From positions 19,622,683-19,686,682 of the forward strand of contig OZ038468.1 of NCBI GenBank assembly GCA_964036295.1: 64,000 bases of DNA, written 5' to 3'. Shown here piece by piece: positions 19,850 to 33,317 of this stretch. The stretch is from Plumapathes pennacea (taxonomy: Eukaryota > Cnidaria > Anthozoa > Antipatharia > Myriopathidae). The notes under the pieces were generated by a model. That model searched no databases and was not told where the DNA came from. It saw nothing but the letters and a program-made list of their open reading frames with translations. The position numbers and the translations under genes were made by a program. Within the stretch, counting starts at the first letter, position 1. Every line of letters starts with the position of its first letter.

Positions 19850-22800
19850 TTGTATCTAAATCGATCTGTGAGTAATCAGACTTCAAACTTCGCATACCAA
19901 ACCGCCATTTCTGGTCAAGTTTATAGAAAATTGAATTTTCTGGTTTTTCGTAAAAATGATGTACAACCTTTGTCAATCATTAGATTCGCATACATGTTTC
20001 AGGGAATGTTTCTGAATGTTTCACAAATGTGCTGATATGCAGTGTATTTTTATATCTAAATCGATCTGCGAGTAATCAGACTTCAAATTTCGCATACCAA
20101 ACCGCCATTTCCGGTCACGTTTATAGAAAACTGAATTTTTTGGGCTCTTCGTAAAAACGATGTACAGCCTTTGTCAATCTTTTGATTCGCATACGAGTTT
20201 CAGGGAATGTTTCTGAATGTTTCTCAGGTGTGCTGAGGTGCACTGTATGATTGTATCTAAATCTTTCTGCGATTAATCAGACTTCAAACTTCGCATACAA
20301 AACCACCATTTCTGGTCAAGTTTATAGAAAATTGAATTTTTTTGCTATTCGTAGAAACGTTGTAAAGACTTTGTCAATCATTAGATTCGCATACAAGTTT
20401 CAAGGAATGTTTCTGACTGTTTCACAAATGTGATGATATGCAGTGTATTTTTATATCTAAATCGATCTGCGAGTAATCAGACTTCAAATTTCGCATACCA
20501 AACCGCCATTTCCGGTCACGTTTATAGAAAACTGAATTTTTTGGCTCTTCGTAAAAACGATGTACAGCCTTTGTCAATCTTTTGATTCGCATACAACTTT
20601 CAGGGAATGTTTCTGAATGTTTCTCACGTGTGCTGAGGTGCACTGCATGATTTTATTTAAATCGATCTGCGAGTAAACAGACTTCAAACTTTGCATACCA
20701 CTCCGCATTTTCCGGTCAAAGTTACAATAAAATCCATCTCTTCTTCGTTACCAAGAGCGATCTACAGCTTCGGTCAATGATTAGATTCACATGAAAGTTT
20801 AAGGAAACATTTCTAACTATCTTACAAATGTGTTGAGAGGGAGTGTATTTTGATATCTAAATAGATATGCGAGTAATCAGACTTCAAACTTTCCATACCA
20901 AACCGCTATTTCCCTTCAAGTTTTTAGAAAATTGAATTTTTTGGCTCTTCGTAAAAACGATGTTCGGCCTCGGTTAACCATTAGATTCGCATCATCGTTT
21001 CAGCGAACGTTTGTTAATGTCTTACAAGTGTGCTGATGTGCACTGTATGATTTTATCTAAATCGATCTGCGAGTAATCAGACTTCAAACTTCGCATACCA
21101 AACCACCATTTCTGGTCAAGTTTATAGAAAATTGAATTTTTTTGCTATTCGTAAAAACGTTCTACAACCTTTGTCAATCGTTAGATTCGCATACAAGTTT
21201 CAGGGAATGTTTCTGAATGTTTCACAAGTGTGTTGATAGGCGCGTTAAGATTCTATCTAAATTGACCGGGGTGTAATCAGACTTCAAACTTTGCATACCA
21301 GAACGCCATTAAGTTGCAATAGAATCAATTTCTTCCTCGTTCTCAAGAGCAATCTACAGTCTCGGTCAATGATTAGATTCGCATGAAAATTTTAGGGAAT
21401 ATTTCTAAAGATTTTACAAATGTCCTGATATGTAGGGTATTTATATATCTAAATCGATCTGCGAGTATTCAGACTTCAAACTTCGCATACCAAACCGCCA
21501 TTTCCGGTCAAGTTTATAGAAAATTGAATTTTTTGGCTTTTCGTAAAAATGATGTACAGCCTCGGTTAATCATTAGTTTCGCATAAACGTTTCAGGGAAC
21601 GTTTCTGAATGTTTCAAAAGTGTGGTGATATGCACGATAAGATTCTATCTAAATTGACCGGCGAGTAACCAGACTTCAAACTTTCCATACCACAATGCTA
21701 TTTCTGTTCAAGTTTATAGAAAATTGAATTTTTTTGGCTTTTCTTGAAAAATGATGTACAGCCTCGGTTAATCATTAGTTTCGCATACCAGTTTCAGGGA
21801 ATTTTTCTAAATGTTTCTCACGTGTTCTGATGAGCACTGTATGATTGTATCTAAATCGATCTGCGAGTAAACAGACTTCAAACTTTGGACACCACTCGGC
21901 CTTTTCCGGTCAAAGTTAAAATAAAATCAATCTCTTCTTCGTTCCGAACAGCGATCTACAGCTTCGGTCAATGATTAGATTCGCATGAAAGTTTTAGGGA
22001 ACATTTCTAAAGATTTTACAAATGTGCTGATATGAAGGGTATTTATATATCTAAATTGATCTGGGAGTAATCAGACTTCAAACTTCGTATACCAAACCGC
22101 TATTTCCGGGCAAGTTTATAGAAAATTGAATTTTTTGGTTTTTCGTAAAAATGATGTACAGCCTCGGTTAATCATTAGTTTCGCATACAAGTTTCAGGGA
22201 ATGTTTCTGAATGTTTCACAAGTGTGGTGATATGCACAATAAGATTCTATCTAAATTGACCGGCGAGTAATCAAACTTCAAACTTTCCAATAAAATCAAT
22301 CTTTTCTTCGTTCCCAAGAGCAATCTACAGCTTCGGTCAATAATTAGATTCGCATGAAAGTTTTAGGGAACATTTCTGACTATCTTACAGATGTGCTGAT
22401 AGGCAGTGTATTTTGATATCTAAACCGATCTCCGAGTAATCAGACTTTAAACTTTGCATACCAAACCGCCATTTCCGGTCAAGTTTATAGAAAATTGAAT
22501 TTTTTGGTTTTTTTCTAAAAATGATGTACAAACTCGGTTAATCATTAGTTTCGCATGCAAGTTTCAGGGAATGTTTGTGAATGTTTGACAAGTGTGGTGA
22601 TATGCACGATAAAATTCTATCTAAATTGACCGGCGAGTAATCAGACTTCAAACTTTCCATACCACAACGCCATTTCCGGTCAAGTTTATAGAAAATTGAA
22701 TTTTTTGGCTCTTCGTAAAAATGATGTACAGCCTCGGTTAATTATTGGCTTCGCATAACAGTTTCAGGGAGTGTTTCTGAATGTTTCCCAGGTGTGCTGA

Positions 22801-25800
22801 TGTGCACTGTATGATTGTATCTAAATCGATCTGCAAGTAATCAGACTTCAAATTTCGCATACCAAACCGCCATTTCTGGTCAAGTTTATAGAAAATTGAA
22901 TTTTCTGGTTTTTCGTAAAAATGATGTACAACCTTTGTCAATCATTAGATTCGCATACATGTTTCAGGGAATGTTTCTGAATGTTTCACAAATGTGCTGA
23001 TATGCAGTGTATTTTTATATCTAAATCGATCTGCGAGTAATCAGACTTCAAATTTCGCATACCAAACCGCCATTTCCGGTCACGTTTATAGAAAACTGAA
23101 TTTTTTGGGCTCTTCGTAAAAACGATGTACAGCCTTTGTCAATCTTTTGATTCGCATACGAGTTTCAGGGAATGTTTCTGAATGTTTCTCAGGTGTGCTG
23201 AGGTGCACTGTATGATTGTATCTAAATCTTTCTGCGATTAATCAGACTTCAAACTTCGCATACAAAACCACCATTTCTGGTCAAGTTTATAGAAAATTGA
23301 ATTTTTTTGCTATTCGTAGAAACGTTGTAAAGACTTTGTCAATCATTAGATTCGCATACAAGTTTCAAGGAATGTTTCTGACTGTTTCACAAATGTGATG
23401 ATATGCAGTGTATTTTTATATCTAAATCGATCTGCGAGTAATCAGACTTCAAATTTCGCATACCAAACCGCCATTTCCGGTCACGTTTATAGAAAACTGA
23501 ATTTTTTGGCTCTTCGTAAAAACGATGTACAGCCTTTGTCAATCTTTTGATTCGCATACAACTTTCAGGGAATGTTTCTGAATGTTTCTCACGTGTGCTG
23601 AGGTGCACTGCATGATTTTATTTAAATCGATCTGCGAGTAAACAGACTTCAAACTTTGCATACCACTCCGCATTTTCCGGTCAAAGTTACAATAAAATCC
23701 ATCTCTTCTTCGTTACCAAGAGCGATCTACAGCTTCGGTCAATGATTAGATTCACATGAAAGTTTAAGGAAACATTTCTAACTATCTTACAAATGTGTTG
23801 AGAGGGAGTGTATTTTGATATCTAAATAGATATGCGAGTAATCAGACTTCAAACTTTCCATACCAAACCGCTATTTCCCTTCAAGTTTTTAGAAAATTGA
23901 ATTTTTTGGCTCTTCGTAAAAACGATGTTCGGCCTCGGTTAACCATTAGATTCGCATCATCGTTTCAGCGAACGTTTGTTAATGTCTTACAAGTGTGCTG
24001 ATGTGCACTGTATGATTTTATCTAAATCGATCTGCGAGTAATCAGACTTCAAACTTCGCATACCAAACCACCATTTCTGGTCAAGTTTATAGAAAATTGA
24101 ATTTTTTTGCTATTCGTAAAAACGTTCTACAACCTTTGTCAATCGTTAGATTCGCATACAAGTTTCAGGGAATGTTTCTGAATGTTTCACAAGTGTGTTG
24201 ATAGGCGCGTTAAGATTCTATCTAAATTGACCGGGGTGTAATCAGACTTCAAACTTTGCATACCAGAACGCCATTAAGTTGCAATAGAATCAATTTCTTC
24301 CTCGTTCTCAAGAGCAATCTACAGTCTCGGTCAATGATTAGATTCGCATGAAAATTTTAGGGAATATTTCTAAAGATTTTACAAATGTCCTGATATGTAG
24401 GGTATTTATATATCTAAATCGACTACTGCGAGTATTCAGACTTCAAACTTCGCATACCAAACCGCCATTTCCGGTCAAGTTTATAGAAAATTGAATTTTT
24501 TGGTTTTTCGTAAAAATGATGTACAGCCTCGGTTAATCATTAGTTTCGCATAAACGTTTCAGGGAACGTTTCTGAATGTTTCAAAAGTGTGGTGATATGC
24601 ACGATAAGATTCTATCTAAATTGACCGGCGAGTAACCAGACTTCAAACTTTCCATACCACAATGCCATTTCTGTTCAAGTTTATAGAAAATTGAATTTTT
24701 TTGGCTTTTCTTGAAAAATGATGTACAGCCTCGGTTAATCATTAGTTTCGCATACCAGTTTCAGGGAATTTTTCTAAATGTTTCTCACGTGTTCTGATGA
24801 GCACTGTATGATTGTATCTAAATCGATCTGCGAGTAAACAGACTTCAAACTTTGGACACCACTCGGCCTTTTCCGGTCAAAGTTAAAATAAAATCAATCT
24901 CTTCTTCGTTCCGAACAGCGATCTACAGCTTCGGTCAATGATTAGATTCGCATGAAAGTTTTAGGGAACATTTCTAAAGATTTTACAAATGTGCTGATAT
25001 GAAGGGTATTTATATATCTAAATTGATCTGGGAGTAATCAGACTTCAAACTTCGTATACCAAACCGCTATTTCCGGGCAAGTTTATAGAAAATTGAATTT
25101 TTTGGTTTTTCGTAAAAATGATGTACAGCCTCGGTTAATCATTAGTTTCGCATACAAGTTTCAGGGAATGTTTCTGAATGTTTCACAAGTGTGGTGATAT
25201 GCACAATAAGATTCTATCTAAATTGACCGGCGAGTAATCAAACTTCAAACTTTCCAATAAAATCAATCTTTTCTTCGTTCCCAAGAGCAATCTACAGCTT
25301 CGGTCAATAATTAGATTCGCATGAAAGTTTTAGGGAACATTTCTGACTATCTTACAGATGTGCTGATAGGCAGTGTATTTTGATATCTAAACCGATCTCC
25401 GAGTAATCAGACTTTAAACTTTGCATACCAAACCGCCATTTCCGGTCAAGTTTATAGAAAATTGAATTTTTTGGTTTTTTTCTAAAAATGATGTACAAAC
25501 TCGGTTAATCATTAGTTTCGCATGCAAGTTTCAGGGAATGTTTGTGAATGTTTGACAAGTGTGGTGATATGCACGATAAAATTCTATCTAAATTGACCGG
25601 CGAGTAATCAGACTTCAAACTTTCCATACCACAACGCCATTTCCGGTCAAGTTTATAGAAAATTGAATTTTTTGGCTCTTCGTAAAAATGATGTACAGCC
25701 TCGGTTAATTATTGGCTTCGCATAACAGTTTCAGGGAGTGTTTCTGAATGTTTCCCAGGTGTGCTGATGTGCACTGTATGATTGTATCTAAATCGATCTG

Positions 25801-28800
25801 CAAGTAATCAGACTTCAAATTTCGCATACCAAACCGCCATTTCTGGTCAAGTTTATAGAAAATTGAATTTTCTGGTTTTTCGTAAAAATGATGTACAACC
25901 TTTGTCAATCATTAGATTCGCATACATGTTTCAGGGAATGTTTCTGAATGTTTCACAAATGTGCTGATATGCAGTGTATTTTTATATCTAAATCGATCTG
26001 CGAGTAATCAGACTTCAAATTTCGCATACCAAACCGCCATTTCCGGTCACGTTTATAGAAAACTGAATTTTTTGGGCTCTTCGTAAAAACGATGTACAGC
26101 CTTTGTCAATCTTTTGATTCGCATACGAGTTTCAGGGAATGTTTCTGAATGTTTCTCAGGTGTGCTGAGGTGCACTGTATGATTGTATCTAAATCTTTCT
26201 GCGATTAATCAGACTTCAAACTTCGCATACAAAACCACCATTTCTGGTCAAGTTTATAGAAAATTGAATTTTTTTGCTATTCGTAGAAACGTTGTAAAGA
26301 CTTTGTCAATCATTAGATTCGCATACAAGTTTCAAGGAATGTTTCTGACTGTTTCACAAATGTGATGATATGCAGTGTATTTTTATATCTAAATCGATCT
26401 GCGAGTAATCAGACTTCAAATTTCGCATACCAAACCGCCATTTCCGGTCACGTTTATAGAAAACTGAATTTTTTGGCTCTTCGTAAAAACGATGTACAGC
26501 CTTTGTCAATCTTTTGATTCGCATACAACTTTCAGGGAATGTTTCTGAATGTTTCTCACGTGTGCTGAGGTGCACTGCATGATTTTATTTAAATCGATCT
26601 GCGAGTAAACAGACTTCAAACTTTGCATACCACTCCGCATTTTCCGGTCAAAGTTACAATAAAATCCATCTCTTCTTCGTTACCAAGAGCGATCTACAGC
26701 TTCGGTCAATGATTAGATTCACATGAAAGTTTAAGGAAACATTTCTAACTATCTTACAAATGTGTTGAGAGGGAGTGTATTTTGATATCTAAATAGATAT
26801 GCGAGTAATCAGACTTCAAACTTTCCATACCAAACCGCTATTTCCCTTCAAGTTTTTAGAAAATTGAATTTTTTGGCTCTTCGTAAAAACGATGTTCGGC
26901 CTCGGTTAACCATTAGATTCGCATCATCGTTTCAGCGAACGTTTGTTAATGTCTTACAAGTGTGCTGATGTGCACTGTATGATTTTATCTAAATCGATCT
27001 GCGAGTAATCAGACTTCAAACTTCGCATACCAAACCACCATTTCTGGTCAAGTTTATAGAAAATTGAATTTTTTTGCTATTCGTAAAAACGTTCTACAAC
27101 CTTTGTCAATCGTTAGATTCGCATACAAGTTTCAGGGAATGTTTCTGAATGTTTCACAAGTGTGTTGATAGGCGCGTTAAGATTCTATCTAAATTGACCG
27201 GGGTGTAATCAGACTTCAAACTTTGCATACCAGAACGCCATTAAGTTGCAATAGAATCAATTTCTTCCTCGTTCTCAAGAGCAATCTACAGTCTCGGTCA
27301 ATGATTAGATTCGCATGAAAATTTTAGGGAATATTTCTAAAGATTTTACAAATGTCCTGATATGTAGGGTATTTATATATCTAAATCGACTACTGCGAGT
27401 ATTCAGACTTCAAACTTCGCATACCAAACCGCCATTTCCGGTCAAGTTTATAGAAAATTGAATTTTTTGGTTTTTCGTAAAAATGATGTACAGCCTCGGT
27501 TAATCATTAGTTTCGCATAAACGTTTCAGGGAACGTTTCTGAATGTTTCAAAAGTGTGGTGATATGCACGATAAGATTCTATCTAAATTGACCGGCGAGT
27601 AACCAGACTTCAAACTTTCCATACCACAATGCCATTTCTGTTCAAGTTTATAGAAAATTGAATTTTTTTGGCTTTTCTTGAAAAATGATGTACAGCCTCG
27701 GTTAATCATTAGTTTCGCATACCAGTTTCAGGGAATTTTTCTAAATGTTTCTCACGTGTTCTGATGAGCACTGTATGATTGTATCTAAATCGATCTGCGA
27801 GTAAACCGACTTCAAACTTTGGACACCACTCGGCCTTTTCCGGTCAAAGTTAAAATAAAATCAATCTCTTCTTCGTTCCGAACAGCGATCTACAGCTTCG
27901 GTCAATGATTAGATTCGCATGAAAGTTTTAGGGAACATTTCTAAAGATTTTACAAATGTGCTGATATGAAGGGTATTTATATATCTAAATTGATCTGGGA
28001 GTAATCAGACTTCAAACTTCGTATACCAAACCGCTATTTCCGGGCAAGTTTATAGAAAATTGAATTTTTTGGTTTTTCGTAAAAATGATGTACAGCCTCG
28101 GTTAATCATTAGTTTCGCATACAAGTTTCAGGGAATGTTTCTGAATGTTTCACAAGTGTGGTGATATGCACAATAAGATTCTATCTAAATTGACCGGCGA
28201 GTAATCAAACTTCAAACTTTCCAATAAAATCAATCTTTTCTTCGTTCCCAAGAGCAATCTACAGCTTCGGTCAATAATTAGATTCGCATGAAAGTTTTAG
28301 GGAACATTTCTGACTATCTTACAGATGTGCTGATAGGCAGTGTATTTTGATATCTAAACCGATCTCCGAGTAATCAGACTTTAAACTTTGCATACCAAAC
28401 CGCCATTTCCGGTCAAGTTTATAGAAAATTGAATTTTTTGGTTTTTTTCTAAAAATGATGTACAAACTCGGTTAATCATTAGTTTCGCATGCAAGTTTCA
28501 GGGAATGTTTGTGAATGTTTGACAAGTGTGGTGATATGCACGATAAAATTCTATCTAAATTGACCGGCGAGTAATCAGACTTCAAACTTTCCATACCACA
28601 ACGCCATTTCCGGTCAAGTTTATAGAAAATTGAATTTTTTGGCTCTTCGTAAAAATGATGTACAGCCTCGGTTAATCATTGGCTTCGCATAACAGTTTCA
28701 GGGAGTGTTTCTGAATGTTTCCCAGGTGTGCTGATGTGCACTGTATGATTGTATCTAAATCGATCTGCAAGTAATCAGACTTCAAATTTCGCATACCAAA

Positions 28801-31800
28801 CCGCCATTTCTGGTCAAGTTTATAGAAAATTGAATTTTCTGGTTTTTCGTAAAAATGATGTACAACCTTTGTCAATCATTAGATTCGCATACATGTTTCA
28901 GGGAATGTTTCTGAATGTTTCACAAATGTGCTGATATGCAGTGTATTTTTATATCTAAATCGATCTGCGAGTAATCAGACTTCAAATTTCGCATACCAAA
29001 CCGCCATTTCCGGTCACGTTTATAGAAAACTGAATTTTTTGGGCTCTTCGTAAAAACGATGTACAGCCTTTGTCAATCTTTTGATTCGCATACGAGTTTC
29101 AGGGAATGTTTCTGAATGTTTCTCAGGTGTGCTGAGGTGCACTGTATGATTGTATCTAAATCTTTCTGCGATTAATCAGACTTCAAACTTCGCATACAAA
29201 ACCACCATTTCTGGTCAAGTTTATAGAAAATTGAATTTTTTTGCTATTCGTAGAAACGTTGTAAAGACTTTGTCAATCATTAGATTCGCATACAAGTTTC
29301 AAGGAATGTTTCTGACTGTTTCACAAATGTGATGATATGCAGTGTATTTTTATATCTAAATCGATCTGCGAGTAATCAGACTTCAAATTTCGCATACCAA
29401 ACCGCCATTTCCGGTCACGTTTATAGAAAACTGAATTTTTTGGCTCTTCGTAAAAACGATGTACAGCCTTTGTCAATCTTTTGATTCGCATACAACTTTC
29501 AGGGAATGTTTCTGAATGTTTCTCACGTGTGCTGAGGTGCACTGCATGATTTTATTTAAATCGATCTGCGAGTAAACAGACTTCAAACTTTGCATACCAC
29601 TCCGCATTTTCCGGTCAAAGTTACAATAAAATCCATCTCTTCTTCGTTACCAAGAGCGATCTACAGCTTCGGTCAATGATTAGATTCACATGAAAGTTTA
29701 AGGAAACATTTCTAACTATCTTACAAATGTGTTGAGAGGGAGTGTATTTTGATATCTAAATAGATATGCGAGTAATCAGACTTCAAACTTTCCATACCAA
29801 ACCGCTATTTCCCTTCAAGTTTTTAGAAAATTGAATTTTTTGGCTCTTCGTAAAAACGATGTTCGGCCTCGGTTAACCATTAGATTCGCATCATCGTTTC
29901 AGCGAACGTTTGTTAATGTCTTACAAGTGTGCTGATGTGCACTGTATGATTTTATCTAAATCGATCTGCGAGTAATCAGACTTCAAACTTCGCATACCAA
30001 ACCACCATTTCTGGTCAAGTTTATAGAAAATTGAATTTTTTTGCTATTCGTAAAAACGTTCTACAACCTTTGTCAATCGTTAGATTCGCATACAAGTTTC
30101 AGGGAATGTTTCTGAATGTTTCACAAGTGTGTTGATAGGCGCGTTAAGATTCTATCTAAATTGACCGGGGTGTAATCAGACTTCAAACTTTGCATACCAG
30201 AACGCCATTAAGTTGCAATAGAATCAATTTCTTCCTCGTTCTCAAGAGCAATCTACAGTCTCGGTCAATGATTAGATTCGCATGAAAATTTTAGGGAATA
30301 TTTCTAAAGATTTTACAAATGTCCTGATATGTAGGGTATTTATATATCTAAATCGACTACTGCGAGTATTCAGACTTCAAACTTCGCATACCAAACCGCC
30401 ATTTCCGGTCAAGTTTATAGAAAATTGAATTTTTTGGTTTTTCGTAAAAATGATGTACAGCCTCGGTTAATCATTAGTTTCGCATAAACGTTTCAGGGAA
30501 CGTTTCTGAATGTTTCAAAAGTGTGGTGATATGCACGATAAGATTCTATCTAAATTGACCGGCGAGTAACCAGACTTCAAACTTTCCATACCACAATGCC
30601 ATTTCTGTTCAAGTTTATAGAAAATTGAATTTTTTTGGCTTTTCTTGAAAAATGATGTACAGCCTCGGTTAATCATTAGTTTCGCATACCAGTTTCAGGG
30701 AATTTTTCTAAATGTTTCTCACGTGTTCTGATGAGCACTGTATGATTGTATCTAAATCGATCTGCGAGTAAACAGACTTCAAACTTTGGACACCACTCGG
30801 CCTTTTCCGGTCAAAGTTAAAATAAAATCAATCTCTTCTTCGTTCCGAACAGCGATCTACAGCTTCGGTCAATGATTAGATTCGCATGAAAGTTTTAGGG
30901 AACATTTCTAAAGATTTTACAAATGTGCTGATATGAAGGGTATTTATATATCTAAATTGATCTGGGAGTAATCAGACTTCAAACTTCGTATACCAAACCG
31001 CTATTTCCGGGCAAGTTTATAGAAAATTGAATTTTTTGGTTTTTCGTAAAAATGATGTACAGCCTCGGTTAATCATTAGTTTCGCATACAAGTTTCAGGG
31101 AATGTTTCTGAATGTTTCACAAGTGTGGTGATATGCACAATAAGATTCTATCTAAATTGACCGGCGAGTAATCAAACTTCAAACTTTCCAATAAAATCAA
31201 TCTTTTCTTCGTTCCCAAGAGCAATCTACAGCTTCGGTCAATAATTAGATTCGCATGAAAGTTTTAGGGAACATTTCTGACTATCTTACAGATGTGCTGA
31301 TAGGCAGTGTATTTTGATATCTAAACCGATCTCCGAGTAATCAGACTTTAAACTTTGCATACCAAACCGCCATTTCCGGTCAAGTTTATAGAAAATTGAA
31401 TTTTTTGGTTTTTTTCTAAAAATGATGTACAAACTCGGTTAATCATTAGTTTCGCATGCAAGTTTCAGGGAATGTTTGTGAATGTTTGACAAGTGTGGTG
31501 ATATGCACGATAAAATTCTATCTAAATTGACCGGCGAGTAATCAGACTTCAAACTTTCCATACCACAACGCCATTTCCGGTCAAGTTTATAGAAAATTGA
31601 ATTTTTTGGCTCTTCGTAAAAATGATGTACAGCCTCGGTTAATTATTGGCTTCGCATAACAGTTTCAGGGAGTGTTTCTGAATGTTTCCCAGGTGTGCTG
31701 ATGTGCACTGTATGATTGTATCTAAATCGATCTGCAAGTAATCAGACTTCAAATTTCGCATACCAAACCGCCATTTCTGGTCAAGTTTATAGAAAATTGA

Positions 31801-33317
31801 ATTTTCTGGTTTTTCGTAAAAATGATGTACAACCTTTGTCAATCATTAGATTCGCATACATGTTTCAGGGAATGTTTCTGAATGTTTCACAAATGTGCTG
31901 ATATGCAGTGTATTTTTATATCTAAATCGATCTGCGAGTAATCAGACTTCAAATTTCGCATACCAAACCGCCATTTCCGGTCACGTTTATAGAAAACTGA
32001 ATTTTTTGGGCTCTTCGTAAAAACGATGTACAGCCTTTGTCAATCTTTTGATTCGCATACGAGTTTCAGGGAATGTTTCTGAATGTTTCTCAGGTGTGCT
32101 GAGGTGCACTGTATGATTGTATCTAAATCTTTCTGCGATTAATCAGACTTCAAACTTCGCATACAAAACCACCATTTCTGGTCAAGTTTATAGAAAATTG
32201 AATTTTTTTGCTATTCGTAGAAACGTTGTAAAGACTTTGTCAATCATTAGATTCGCATACAAGTTTCAAGGAATGTTTCTGACTGTTTCACAAATGTGAT
32301 GATATGCAGTGTATTTTTATATCTAAATCGATCTGCGAGTAATCAGACTTCAAATTTCGCATACCAAACCGCCATTTCCGGTCACGTTTATAGAAAACTG
32401 AATTTTTTGGCTCTTCGTAAAAACGATGTACAGCCTTTGTCAATCTTTTGATTCGCATACAACTTTCAGGGAATGTTTCTGAATGTTTCTCACGTGTGCT
32501 GAGGTGCACTGCATGATTTTATTTAAATCGATCTGCGAGTAAACAGACTTCAAACTTTGCATACCACTCCGCATTTTCCGGTCAAAGTTACAATAAAATC
32601 CATCTCTTCTTCGTTACCAAGAGCGATCTACAGCTTCGGTCAATGATTAGATTCACATGAAAGTTTAAGGAAACATTTCTAACTATCTTACAAATGTGTT
32701 GAGAGGGAGTGTATTTTGATATCTAAATAGATATGCGAGTAATCAGACTTCAAACTTTCCATACCAAACCGCTATTTCCCTTCAAGTTTTTAGAAAATTG
32801 AATTTTTTGGCTCTTCGTAAAAACGATGTTCGGCCTCGGTTAACCATTAGATTCGCATCATCGTTTCAGCGAACGTTTGTTAATGTCTTACAAGTGTGCT
32901 GATGTGCACTGTATGATTTTATCTAAATCGATCTGCGAGTAATCAGACTTCAAACTTCGCATACCAAACCACCATTTCTGGTCAAGTTTATAGAAAATTG
33001 AATTTTTTTGCTATTCGTAAAAACGTTCTACAACCTTTGTCAATCGTTAGATTCGCATACAAGTTTCAGGGAATGTTTCTGAATGTTTCACAAGTGTGTT
33101 GATAGGCGCGTTAAGATTCTATCTAAATTGACCGGGGTGTAATCAGACTTCAAACTTTGCATACCAGAACGCCATTAAGTTGCAATAGAATCAATTTCTT
33201 CCTCGTTCTCAAGAGCAATCTACAGTCTCGGTCAATGATTAGATTCGCATGAAAATTTTAGGGAATATTTCTAAAGATTTTACAAATGTCCTGATATGTA
33301 GGGTATTTATATATCTA
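19850..33317 (+). repeat. 2,967-bp higher-order repeat (15 monomers), 4.5 nearly identical copies
   Basis: Anchors at 19850, 22815, 25782, 28749 and 31716 are 2,965, 2,967, 2,967 and 2,967 bp apart. Copies differ by only a few bases, e.g. T or C at 25708/28675. The first copy lacks a 2-base change (GATCTGCG becomes GACTACTGCG) present in all later ones, and its first ~45 bp are more diverged. The fifth copy stops at 33317, where it joins another position of the same repeat. Confidence 0.95.
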